Assembly: GCA_002429315.1 (NCBI GenBank)
Contig: DIZC01000107.1
Span: forward strand, 5,708-69,707
DNA length: 64,000 nt
Reading direction: 5' to 3'
DNA from: Alphaproteobacteria bacterium UBA6038
GTDB lineage: Bacteria > Pseudomonadota > Alphaproteobacteria > Micropepsales > Micropepsaceae
This document shows positions 26,485 through 34,120 of the stretch, one piece after another. Position numbers and translations under genes: made by a program. The notes below the pieces were generated by a model. The model was not told where the DNA came from, did not search any database, and saw nothing but the letters and a program-made list of their open reading frames with translations. Every line of letters starts with the position of its first letter. Within the stretch, counting starts at the first letter, position 1.

Positions 26485-27712
26485 CGAGAACAGCTTTTGG
26501 CTGAAGGCCGTTCGCGAGTTGCTGGCGCTGACGATTACGGCTCTTTATCACGCCTATGGGCGCGTGACCCTTGATGACATTCTGGAATTCATCAACTCGG
26601 TGCCGCAATCCGAGGAGCAGGCCGCGGATGCGGAGTTCCGCAAGAGCTCCTTCTGTTACACCACGCTGCGCACGATGTTCGAGGCGGCCAAAGTACCGCT
26701 TCCGAATCGCGAAGCGGTGCTCGCCACGGCCTATTTCGGCAAGACCTTGAGCCGGCTCGATGCCAAGACGCGCTCGAACATCATCATCACGTTGACAGCA
26801 GAAATAAGCCGGTTCACCCGTGGGCCGCTGCACAGCTTGTTCTGCACGAGAACGAACGTCATTCCCGAAGCGACGCATGAAGGTGCGATTTGGATCGTCG
26901 ATCTGCCGATCAAGCGGTTCGAACGAACGGGCGCGATCGCGCAGAAACTTGTCAAATATCTGTGGCAGAAGGCAACGGAGCGCCGAACAGTCAGCGCGAA
27001 CACTCGCCCCGTATTTCTGTTTGCCGACGAGGCGCAGCTGTTCATTTCTCCCTATGATTTGGAGTTTCTCAGCACGGCCCGCAGCTCTCGCGCCGCCGTT
27101 GTCTACATCACGCAGAATTTGCCATCGCTCAATGCGCGAATCGGCGGGCGCAATCCGCACGACCAGGTGGACGCCATAGCGGGCAATTTCCAAACGAAGA
27201 CTTTCCACGCCAACTCGGATCCTCGCACGAACCAGTGGGCGGCGGACATCATCGGCAAGGCTATCCAGCAGCGACGGAGCGGTAACTGGTCGCAAGGCGA
27301 CAGCTCGCAGACCAGCGAAGGTCACGGCACCAACTGGGGCAGGCAATACGGCGAGAGCGAAGGCAAGAATTGGGGCAGCGGCGGCGGCATTTCTTGGAGC
27401 GGAATGGACGGCCCGGTGACGATGAGCACCAACAGCAACAGCGGCCGGCAGAAAGGAACGAGTTGGTCGCGCTCGACCGGCGGTAATTGGTCTCACGGCA
27501 CCAGCTGTAGCCGGAGTACGAGCCGCGGCGGCGGATGGTCGGAGCAGGTTGACTACGTGATCCGACCCTCGGACTTCACGCGGCTGCGCCAGGGCGGCCC
27601 GCGCAACAACTTCCGGGTGACTGCCATCATGCTGCAAGCCAACCGCAGGTTCTCGCGCACCGGCACCTGCTGGATGCCGGTCGCCTTCCAGCAGCGGGAG
27701 CTGTTGCAATGA
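26477..27712 (+). CDS. Coupling-type ATPase, C-terminal part (Walker B, Ser/Gly/Trp-rich tail)
   Basis: A 411-aa frame from ATG 26477, overlapping the previous stop by 8 bases (ATGAGTAA). It has the Walker B-like VFLFADEAQLFISPYDLEFL and VVYITQNLPSLNARIGG, the TraM-recognition-like part of coupling proteins. Residues ~270-360 are low-complexity repeats such as SxGxNW and GTSWSRSTGGNWSHG. It should need the upstream half for ATP binding. Either a frameshift split one gene, or both chains assemble after coupled translation. Confidence 0.72.
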   Translation: MSNENSFWLKAVRELLALTITALYHAYGRVTLDDILEFINSVPQSEEQAADAEFRKSSFCYTTLRTMFEAAKVPLPNREAVLATAYFGKTLSRLDAKTRSNIIITLTAEISRFTRGPLHSLFCTRTNVIPEATHEGAIWIVDLPIKRFERTGAIAQKLVKYLWQKATERRTVSANTRPVFLFADEAQLFISPYDLEFLSTARSSRAAVVYITQNLPSLNARIGGRNPHDQVDAIAGNFQTKTFHANSDPRTNQWAADIIGKAIQQRRSGNWSQGDSSQTSEGHGTNWGRQYGESEGKNWGSGGGISWSGMDGPVTMSTNSNSGRQKGTSWSRSTGGNWSHGTSCSRSTSRGGGWSEQVDYVIRPSDFTRLRQGGPRNNFRVTAIMLQANRRFSRTGTCWMPVAFQQRELLQ

Positions 27713-28155
27713 GCGCGGCCAATCCGTTTCGTTTTCGCGCGCTTTGCGCCGTTTCGACGGCGATCATCACCACCGGCCTGATACTACCAGCCGATGGCCT
27801 ACAGGCGCTCGCCGCCTGCTGGATCGCCTACGTGCTGCTGTATGCGGCAGTTTCGATCACGCGTGACGGCGTGCGGGGCCTCGCCGCCCCGACACTCGTC
27901 ATCGGTGTCATGGGACTCTTCCATTGGAAGGTGCTTCTGCCGTTGCTGGTCGATAGCTGGCTAGCTTGCGTCCTCTACCTGTTGGCGCTCACTGCTCTGC
28001 GCGCGCTATGGCGCGGTATCAAACGGTGGTTTGGCCGGCGTCGCGAAAAGCGCCAGGTAGAGGAGCTACGGCCGGTGCGCATTGCCGTTTCGGTTCCCAA
28101 GGTCGCGGCTGATGCGCGTGTCATACTGCGCCGCTTCGGATTTCGGGCGAGCTGA
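27709..28155 (+). CDS. Hypothetical membrane protein
   Basis: A 148-aa protein overlapping the ATPase stop by 4 bases (ATGA). It has three or four hydrophobic segments in residues 10-105, then a basic tail (WRGIKRWFGRRREKRQ) that should face the cytoplasm. Coupling with the ATPase gene suggests it works with it at the membrane. Family not recognised. Confidence 0.6.
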   Translation: MSAANPFRFRALCAVSTAIITTGLILPADGLQALAACWIAYVLLYAAVSITRDGVRGLAAPTLVIGVMGLFHWKVLLPLLVDSWLACVLYLLALTALRALWRGIKRWFGRRREKRQVEELRPVRIAVSVPKVAADARVILRRFGFRAS

Positions 28156-28421
28156 TGGCCCGCCGCGTTCCCGGCGCCGGCGAATACCTGTTCGATGAAG
28201 CGCGTCGCGCCGTCAGCGACATACGGCACAAGCTCTTCGAGGAAGCCTGGTTCGGGCGCCACATGAGGCATGAGCAATCGCAGGCGATCTTACCCTTGGC
28301 TGAAGCCAAGGAGCATTCCTCGTCCCGCGCCTTTGAGGAAGCATGGGGGAGGGCCGCCCCTGAGCGTGGCTCCGATAACGAGCGGGATACGCGCGAGAAG
28401 GCGCCTGAGCTGGAGCGCTAG
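28155..28421 (+). CDS. Small hypothetical protein
   Basis: An 88-aa soluble, charged protein whose ATG shares a base with the previous stop (TGATG). The middle is helical (EYLFDEARRAVSDIRHKLFEEAWF) and FEEAW occurs twice. It is the last gene of the relaxase-ATPase run. Function unknown. Confidence 0.55.
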   Translation: MARRVPGAGEYLFDEARRAVSDIRHKLFEEAWFGRHMRHEQSQAILPLAEAKEHSSSRAFEEAWGRAAPERGSDNERDTREKAPELER

Positions 28422-28433
28422 GCGAGAGCAGGT

Positions 28434-28622
28434 CTAGCGGCTGGAGCCTTTGCGCTCGCCGCCGCGATTGCCCTTCTCTACGCGCGAATGCTCCTCGGCG
28501 CCGGAATGGCCGACGTTCCGCTGGCGACCGCCCGATGAAGTATCCGGCTTGGCGCCGCCTCGGCGGCCTTGGGCGCTCTGAAAGTTCGCGTCTTTACCTG
28601 CATTCACATGCTTCTTTGCCAT
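28434..28622 (-). CDS. Small basic low-complexity protein
   Basis: A 62-aa protein, MAKKHVNAGKDANFQSAQGR then Gly/Arg/Lys/Ser-rich sequence. The start at 28622 has a very strong ribosome site (AGGAGGAGGTC). The composition suggests a disordered nucleic-acid-binding or stress-type peptide, but that is a guess. It ends 12 bases from the convergent gene. Confidence 0.55.
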   Translation of the reverse strand: MAKKHVNAGKDANFQSAQGRRGGAKPDTSSGGRQRNVGHSGAEEHSRVEKGNRGGERKGSSR

Positions 28623-28689
28623 GACCTCCTCCTTTCGAGGTTGGAGAAAGATAACGCGCAAAGAAACCATGTAGGTTCACTCGGCAGGC

Positions 28690-29271
28690 CTATGAGACCT
28701 GCCAATTGCGCCATAAGCGCTGCGCAGGGGCATGCTCTTCGCGGCCAACCGCCTGCTGATAAATCGCCGTCGTTTCCAATGACGCATGCCCCAGCCATTT
28801 CTGTGTGGTTGCCATCGGAACGCCGTGCTCGGCGTTCGCCACACCGAAGCCATGTCGTAGACCCCTTGGCGTGGCATGGCTCCCGGCAATGGCCGCCGAT
28901 TTCATGACGCGCTTGACGCGTCGCCATGCTGTCTGGCGACACCAACGGAAGATACGAGCATCTTCAGGGATGCTTGTCGCGAGGCCATAGAGCGCCGTTA
29001 GCAGATCAAGCGGAACTGGCACAGCTCGGTATGCCACGCCGCGGCGTTTTAGCGTTCGAAAGATCACGCAACAGAGGTCTGTATCGAGCCGCGCTGGCGT
29101 AATCGCAAGTGCTTCGCTGATGCGGCAGCCTGTAAACACCAGCAAGCGGCAGAAGACAGCCGTTTCTGTATCTTCTCCCTGAAGAGCGGCCAGGAAACGC
29201 AACTGCTCCGGTGTACAAATGTACTTCCGTTCGCCACTGCGGTCGAAGAGCGTCTGCAAGGTAGCACGCAT
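28690..29271 (-). CDS. Small tyrosine recombinase
   Basis: A 193-aa catalytic-domain-only recombinase. It has LLVFTGCRISEALAITPARL (first Arg), TPRGLRHGFGVANAEHG (the usual HxLR box, with Pro/Arg before it) and KWLGHASLETTAIYQQAVG (catalytic Tyr). It lacks the N-terminal core-binding and arm-binding domains of the integrase at 36426. It resembles plasmid- or integron-type short recombinases and may resolve multimers or invert a segment. No recognisable target site is seen nearby. Confidence 0.82.
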   Translation of the reverse strand: MRATLQTLFDRSGERKYICTPEQLRFLAALQGEDTETAVFCRLLVFTGCRISEALAITPARLDTDLCCVIFRTLKRRGVAYRAVPVPLDLLTALYGLATSIPEDARIFRWCRQTAWRRVKRVMKSAAIAGSHATPRGLRHGFGVANAEHGVPMATTQKWLGHASLETTAIYQQAVGREEHAPAQRLWRNWQVS

Positions 29272-29479
29272 CAGCCGCGCCTAGCCGCAGGCGGCACACT
29301 ATGCGGGATAGTGTTGCAAGAGCCGAAATGGCCCACGGCGGCGCGGAAATACGCGGAGACAAGTGAACTGCGGAATCGTGAGAACAACAACATGCCTCCA
29401 CCGATGCTAGGCATTGGCAGGTCACGCAACAGAATCCCGCATACTGTTACAGAAACCTTGCTTCCCAGGAGGCAAGGGC

Positions 29480-29851
29480 ATGAAAAAGGCAACACTTGCG
29501 GCGCTTGTTGTAGGCCTTGTCTTTAGTGCTGCATCCGCTGGAAAGGCGGATGACGCGAACGCTCGCTCAACCCGCATGGCGTACGACATCGCCATGAAGT
29601 GCTTCGTTGCCAATGGGGTGGCGCGCGGGAACAATCGCGATCTGGGCAAGACGGCCGAGGCAGCCAAGTACGAAGCGAACGCACGCCAATCCTTCAACGC
29701 CGCTAGCAATCTTGGTGACAAGCTCGGCTACTCCGGTACTCGGATTAACCAGGATTTCGGCATGGCGCAGGCCGACCAGCTACCGAAGCTGGTGAAAGAC
29801 GCCGCTTACCTAGAACGAACGCTTGCGATGTGCGGTAGTGCCGGACTGTGA
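29480..29851 (+). CDS. Secreted hypothetical protein
   Basis: A 123-aa protein with a signal peptide (MKKATLAALVVGLVFSAASA, cleavage near AGKADD) and a helical mature part with two cysteines (AMKCFV, AMCGSAGL). The start has a good ribosome site (AGGAGGCAAGGGC). Probably periplasmic. Family unknown; it converges on the next gene. Confidence 0.65.
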   Translation: MKKATLAALVVGLVFSAASAGKADDANARSTRMAYDIAMKCFVANGVARGNNRDLGKTAEAAKYEANARQSFNAASNLGDKLGYSGTRINQDFGMAQADQLPKLVKDAAYLERTLAMCGSAGL

Positions 29852-29854
29852 GCG

Positions 29855-30637
29855 CTATAGCGTCCGACCGCTCGACGGCGTGTTGCGCACAGTCACACCG
29901 TGGCCGTCCTGAACCTGATCGGCCGAGGTCACCTGCGCTGCTTGCAGGCTTGCGAGGACATCTGCAGGGATCTTGCTTGGCTCAACGGGCGCGAGACTTT
30001 GGCGTTCCGCAGAATACTTCTCGCTGGGCACCTTCTGGGACGCTGATATTTGCGCGGACAGGTTGGAGCGTGTGATTTCGAGCTTCTCCAGCATCGGCTG
30101 ATACTCAGGACTGCGATTCGCGCCGTGCGCGCCCGCGTCCTTGATCTGTTCGATCGCTAGCTGGTTGGCGCGCAGATCGCCTTGCGGCGTATGCTGGCTG
30201 CGCGCTTCCTTGATCTCGCGCTTCCGCTCCTGCTCGCGATGGCGATATTCTTCTTCGTCCTCGCGCGAGGTGAACTTCAGATATTTGTCGAAGATGTGCT
30301 TGTCGTAGTAGTCGCGCATGAACTCGGCGGTGGTCTGGCGAGCGGCATGGTCGGCTTGATAGAGCACCGCTTCTTGCGCCTGAGAGGACGAGGCAGCGGT
30401 TGCGGGCTGCTGCGCGGCAGCCTGAGCGGCAGACACCGTCGCGGCAACATCCGCCCGCAAGGCAACGAGGCCGGCGATATCGGAGCGCCCAATACGCTGC
30501 TGCAAACTAGATAGCGAGCGAAGCTGCGCTTCGGCTTGCGTGAGCGCGCCACTGTTGCCGCTCGCGAGCATTGAGGCTCGCAGCTCGGAAAGCTTGCTCT
30601 CAATGTCCGATTGAGCGCCGGCGATTTTGGCGAACAA
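29855..30637 (-). CDS. Hypothetical coiled-coil / helical protein
   Basis: A 260-aa frame starting with TTG at 30637; the frame is open about 80 bases further upstream with no ATG, so the start is uncertain. It is Ala/Gln-rich and helical with a charged stretch KFTSREDEEEYRHREQERKREIKEAR in the middle. No membrane segment or enzyme motif. A 14-bp palindrome GGAGGCTAGCCTCC lies just before the start. Confidence 0.5.
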   Translation of the reverse strand: MFAKIAGAQSDIESKLSELRASMLASGNSGALTQAEAQLRSLSSLQQRIGRSDIAGLVALRADVAATVSAAQAAAQQPATAASSSQAQEAVLYQADHAARQTTAEFMRDYYDKHIFDKYLKFTSREDEEEYRHREQERKREIKEARSQHTPQGDLRANQLAIEQIKDAGAHGANRSPEYQPMLEKLEITRSNLSAQISASQKVPSEKYSAERQSLAPVEPSKIPADVLASLQAAQVTSADQVQDGHGVTVRNTPSSGRTL

Positions 30638-31022
30638 TTCCGAGCGGAGGCTAGCCTCCGCGTCAGGCGCCTTTGCCGCCTGACGGTCATCATCATGAAT
30701 ATCTGTACGCTTGTATGCGATATGTCCTCAGTACACGGATCATATACAATTCTAGGTCGTGCGGATTAAGAAGTCGTTAATTATGCGACGGCGGTAACGA
30801 ACTGAGATACCTAACATATTTCCCTGGCTCGCATTACCCCGGGTCAAAGTAGCCGAATTATCGCCCTAGCGGGCGTTTTTCTGCTGATACGGAAGGTTGG
30901 CCAAGATCATCCCGCATGCGGCCGCATGTATGCACTGTACGCCCTTCTCCAACAGACAGCGAAAGAGTTCGCTGAGCGGCTGGAGGATGCCCATCAGTGC
31001 TGAACCCAAGCGGCCAGTGAAG
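30638..31022. other. Intergenic region with one terminator
   Basis: About 385 bases of AT-richer sequence. Apart from the hairpin at 30862-30880 and the palindrome next to 30652, I see no gene, although short frames exist. Confidence 0.45.
30862..30880 (+). terminator. Rho-independent terminator
   Basis: CGCCC, a 3-base loop and GGGCG followed by TTTTT on the plus strand. No plus-strand gene immediately precedes it, so it may end an unannotated transcript. Confidence 0.5.
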
Positions 31023-31325
31023 CTACTTTGAGGAAAAAAGCCGCGATGGATTCCGCACCATGTTGTCTCGATGGCACCGGGGGCAGCCGACAATCGTACC
31101 GTCGGACCAGCGAGTGCGTGATGTCGCTATGCCCCCGCATCGACCACATTCGAGGCCATATACCGAGCACGAGTCACACTTATGCAAATCTACAACTGGA
31201 ATGTCTCCCCACGCAGCTTGAAATGACCTCCAGAGAGAACCCACTGCGCCAACCGTATGGTCCCGCCACGCTTCAATTTGATCTATGAACGGGTTCAGCG
31301 TTCCGCCACACTCAGGACAGCGCAT
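31023..31325 (-). CDS. Zinc-ribbon-like hypothetical protein
   Basis: A 100-aa protein with several CxxC pairs: RCPECGGTLN at the start, HKCDSCSVYGLECGRCGG in the middle and GCPRCHRDN at the end, enough ligands for two zinc ribbons. Probably a DNA- or RNA-binding or regulatory protein. The family is not recognised. Confidence 0.6.
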   Translation of the reverse strand: MRCPECGGTLNPFIDQIEAWRDHTVGAVGSLWRSFQAAWGDIPVVDLHKCDSCSVYGLECGRCGGIATSRTRWSDGTIVGCPRCHRDNMVRNPSRLFSSK

Positions 31326-31330
31326 CCAGG

Positions 31331-31522
31331 CTAATACAACTTTATGGTCTTGATCGCCTTCCAGACGCCACCGGCCGTAACGACGCCGAGCCCTAACGTA
31401 CCAAGCCAGTTCCTAATCGTCTGAAATGAGTAGTGATCTTCGTGGGTGGCAGCGTTCGCGTGAGACTTCAGAGCTGCGACGTGTTGAGGTGTGAGATCAT
31501 CCAAGTGTTCTTCTGTTATCAT
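31331..31522 (-). CDS. Small hypothetical protein
   Basis: A 63-aa protein, MITEEHLDDLTPQHVAALKS, with a hydrophobic C-terminal helix (WLGTLGLGVVTAGGVWKAIK). The start is preceded by GGAGGAAACG. It lies 5 bases upstream of the zinc-ribbon gene in the same direction, likely as an operon. Function unknown. Confidence 0.55.
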   Translation of the reverse strand: MITEEHLDDLTPQHVAALKSHANAATHEDHYSFQTIRNWLGTLGLGVVTAGGVWKAIKTIKLY

Positions 31523-31672
31523 CGTTTCCTCCCATCACATTATACATTTGACTGTGGTTGCCTGCGACAGTCAAGCATCCAAGCGGCTGATTTAACTGAT
31601 TACTACGTGCGTGGGAATGTCATCCAAGATTCACAAACAAGGCAGTTGGGGTGTGCTAGGTTAGCTAGGAGT

Positions 31673-31939
31673 ATGGGTCTATTACGAACAGGTGTGACGA
31701 GGATCTTCCTTTTCGCGTTATCGCTGGTTGCACTCGTCGCGGCAGGCGTGGGCCTGATGTTCCTGTTTATCGGCGCAGATGACAAACACGTGCCAAGGCA
31801 ACAACGCCGTTTATCAAAGGCTTCCGCGGATCAGGATTGCAGCAATCCCCTCACTCCACTGCACCGAGAGGCGCCGTCGTTATCCTCTTGGTGCGCGCGC
31901 GTCACAAACAGAGACGCAAACAGCTCCAAAATGTTGTAA
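31673..31939 (+). CDS. Possible small membrane protein
   Basis: An 88-aa frame from ATG 31673 after TAGGAG. It begins MGLLRTGVTRIFLFALSLVA with one clear membrane segment up to residue ~33 and a polar tail. Coding is plausible from the start site and the hydrophobic segment, but the tail looks less convincing. Confidence 0.4.
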   Translation: MGLLRTGVTRIFLFALSLVALVAAGVGLMFLFIGADDKHVPRQQRRLSKASADQDCSNPLTPLHREAPSLSSWCARVTNRDANSSKML

Positions 31940-31968
31940 TGCAAAACAGCTGCGACTACGGACTGCTC

Positions 31969-31994
31969 GAAAAAAAGGCGGTTTTGCAACCGCC
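31969..31994 (-). terminator. Terminator of the first DUF736 gene
   Basis: On the minus strand GGCGGTT, a 4-base loop and AACCGCC followed by seven T residues, 24 bases after the stop at 32018. Confidence 0.75.
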
Positions 31995-32017
31995 CTTTTT
32001 CGTCAGTCGTAAACCGA

Positions 32018-32326
32018 CTAGCGGCTCCATACGAGCCGGTAGTTCCCGAAGGGCAGGCGCTTGTCGTCACTTACTAGCTGGCAGTCGATACGATGACAGA
32101 AGCTAGGATCATCAAGCCGGAGCGTTAGGAAGACCTTGCCCGTTTCATTCGTGTGACGCCAGGCTTCTCCAAGCTCGACCCCATCTGCATAGACCATATA
32201 GTCCGAGGAATGCTTTTTCTGAGAGCCGAGGCGAGGAAGTATGACCGCCTTGTGCTGAAACGAGAGAGTGTCGATTCGGCCGATAAATCCGTCTTCATCT
32301 CGCGTGAAAAATCCAATGGTACGCAT
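32018..32326 (-). CDS. DUF736 family protein, copy 1
   Basis: A 102-aa protein: MRTIGFFTRDEDGFIGRIDT at the start and VYADGVELGEAW in the middle are the DUF736 signatures. The family is common on alphaproteobacterial plasmids and integrative elements; its role is not known. A tandem paralogue is encoded 61 bases upstream. Both are flanked by their own terminators. Confidence 0.82.
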   Translation of the reverse strand: MRTIGFFTRDEDGFIGRIDTLSFQHKAVILPRLGSQKKHSSDYMVYADGVELGEAWRHTNETGKVFLTLRLDDPSFCHRIDCQLVSDDKRLPFGNYRLVWSR

Positions 32327-32359
32327 ATGCATCTCCAACATGAATATGAGAAAGAGAAA

Positions 32360-32379
32360 GGGGCGGCCGAAGCCGCCCC
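32360..32379 (-). terminator. Terminator between the DUF736 genes
   Basis: GGGGCGGC, a TTCG loop and GCCGCCCC followed on the minus strand by TTTCTCTTT. It lies 8 bases after the stop of the upstream DUF736 gene. Confidence 0.75.
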
Positions 32380-32386
32380 GTTTTCG

Positions 32387-32680
32387 TCAGCGGCTCCATA
32401 AGAGGACGTGGTTGTCGTCGTCCTTGCCGATGAGGCGGCAGAAGATGGAGCCCGCGAAGCTCGGATCGTCGAGCTTGACGGCGAGGTAGGGGTTGTTGGC
32501 TTCGCTGGTCTTGGCCCAGGCCGCGCCGATCTCGACGCCGGACGCATAGACCCGATAGTCGGGCGCGTTCTCGACCGTCTTGCGATTGGGCCGAAAGGCC
32601 GCTTTGGCCTTCACGGTGAGGGTGGCGATGGTGCCGACGAAGCCGTTGCCGTCGCGAGTGAAAGTGCCGATGGTCGTCAT
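32387..32680 (-). CDS. DUF736 family protein, copy 2
   Basis: A 97-aa DUF736 protein: MTTIGTFTRDGNGFVGTIAT, VYASGVEIGAAW and a C-terminal HVLLWSR. The start at 32680 follows AAGGAGACTACT. It is a diverged paralogue of the gene at 32018 (same ends: WSR). It has the terminator above between it and the next copy, so the two may be regulated apart. Confidence 0.87.
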   Translation of the reverse strand: MTTIGTFTRDGNGFVGTIATLTVKAKAAFRPNRKTVENAPDYRVYASGVEIGAAWAKTSEANNPYLAVKLDDPSFAGSIFCRLIGKDDDNHVLLWSR

Positions 32681-33180
32681 AGTAGTCTCCTTGCGGTTCT
32701 GAGGCCGCCCCATGCGGCCTCGCTGCGCACCTCAAGGAGCCGCCGACGGGGCCGGATCATGCTTCAGCTGTACGGGAATTTTGCAGCGAAGCGGCCGCGA
32801 GGAATGCAAGGCAGGGGAAAATTCTCGTTGAACCGGGCACGCAAGGCTCCAGGTTGCGCAAGATGCGAGGTCGTTGTTGGGCGGCTTTACCGCAAAGGAG
32901 CGTGACGTTTCGCCAGAGGCATTGCGAGCAGGCAGGACGGCGAAGTCCATCGCTCAAGCATCACACAAAGCTCCAAATCGCAGGCGGTCCCAATGTCCCC
33001 ACGTTCGGACGCGCCATAGGCGGCATGGCTTTGATCGGTAGCGCCTTGGTCGGCCTAGGCCGGCAAGTGCAAGCACTCCTCCTCTGACGTTGCGGTCGCT
33101 AAGCGATGCGGCTGCCTTCGTCGGCGCAGTCCTCCAGCGCATGGCCGCGATGGTCGCGGTCACGAAACAAAGGAGGACTT
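32681..33180. other. Region without a supportable gene
   Basis: About 500 bases. Short open frames exist on both strands but lack ribosome sites or recognisable composition. Its right end (AGGAGG at 33170-33176) is the ribosome site of the next small gene. Confidence 0.45.
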
Positions 33181-33363
33181 ATGGAACCACTGACGAAAAT
33201 CGAGCTCGGTAGCTGCACATGGCTTGGGCTTCTCGCCTTAGCCTTCGCGGTTGCGGGCGAACTGCTGACGCTCGCGGATAATCCGCAGGGTCAGAAAACC
33301 ACGTTCGTTGAACGCGAATTGGCGCGCCGCGCTGCGAGCCAACCGCTTAGCCGTCCCCGCTAG
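33181..33363 (+). CDS. Small membrane protein
   Basis: A 60-aa protein, MEPLTKIELGSCTWLGLLAL, with one hydrophobic segment up to residue ~30 and a polar basic tail. An AGGAGG site stands 4 bases before the start. It is followed by a second tiny frame with an equally strong site. Confidence 0.6.
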   Translation: MEPLTKIELGSCTWLGLLALAFAVAGELLTLADNPQGQKTTFVERELARRAASQPLSRPR

Positions 33364-33372
33364 GAGGCGACA

Positions 33373-33468
33373 ATGACCTCCGCAGACCTTGCACCGCTGT
33401 TCTATTCGCTAGCCGCTGCGTTGTCGGCGCTGGCAAAACTGCTGCGGCTCTTCAAGCGGCCGCCGTGA
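33373..33468 (+). CDS. Tiny membrane-type peptide
   Basis: A 31-aa frame, MTSADLAPLFYSLAAALSAL then AKLLRLFKRPP. The start follows AGGAGGCGACA and comes 9 bases after the previous stop, so both may be one operon. The hydrophobic helix with a basic end resembles holin-like or toxin-type peptides, but I cannot assign it. Confidence 0.5.
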   Translation: MTSADLAPLFYSLAAALSALAKLLRLFKRPP

Positions 33469-33678
33469 TCCGGCAAAAGGCCACTGATGCAGAAAAGCGA
33501 TCGCGACCTTTATACGAGGCGGAGGGTGGTGGAAAAAAGACATTCTAATAGCTCGGCTGAATCAAATTTCCCGCTTCACGCAGTCCTCAAGCTGCCTGTT
33601 GTTCGATTTCAATGTGCACCCTTGTCTTTTTTGAATTGTAGGCGGTACTCTAGAGCACTGGTCTCGGGGGGAATAAGG

Positions 33679-34119
33679 ATGCCCTTTAATGGAGGGTCCG
33701 CCACACTTGGTACTACGAGTTTTTTAGTCGATAGCTCGCGCTTGCGACGTATCAAGTTGGGTCTATTGGTCGGGATTTCTCTATCTGTGTGGGGATACGC
33801 TCGATTTGGCACCCCGGTTAGTTTGCCACCAACCCAACAATCAACAGAACCGCTGACGTCAACAAACGCGATACAGCTAGGTCCTTTTGCGCAACCGATG
33901 AAGTTTATTGCAGTGCCAGGTGGGCAGTTCAAACGAATTCATGCCCGCCTGCGACCGAGCGTTGGCTCTGCGGTTCGAGCGTACATACCGCGCGGAACCC
34001 ATTTGACTGGGATAGCCCGAGAACGCGGTGCCCATGGTGAAACTTGGATCAAGCTCGATAATGGTTTGTACGTAAAAGAGACCGTGGTCGTACCGCAGCC
34101 GACAATGGTCGATCACTGA
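33679..34119 (+). CDS. Membrane-anchored hypothetical protein
   Basis: A 146-aa protein from ATG 33679, preceded by a purine-rich GGGGGGAATAAGG. It has one membrane segment at about residues 30-50 (LGLLVGISLSVWGYARF) and a C-terminal part (HARLRPSVGSAVRAYIPRGTHLTGIARERGAHGETWIKLDNGLYV) that resembles a bacterial SH3 domain. It ends one base before the next gene's ATG, so the pair is probably cotranscribed. Confidence 0.6.
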   Translation: MPFNGGSATLGTTSFLVDSSRLRRIKLGLLVGISLSVWGYARFGTPVSLPPTQQSTEPLTSTNAIQLGPFAQPMKFIAVPGGQFKRIHARLRPSVGSAVRAYIPRGTHLTGIARERGAHGETWIKLDNGLYVKETVVVPQPTMVDH

Positions 34120-34120
34120 C

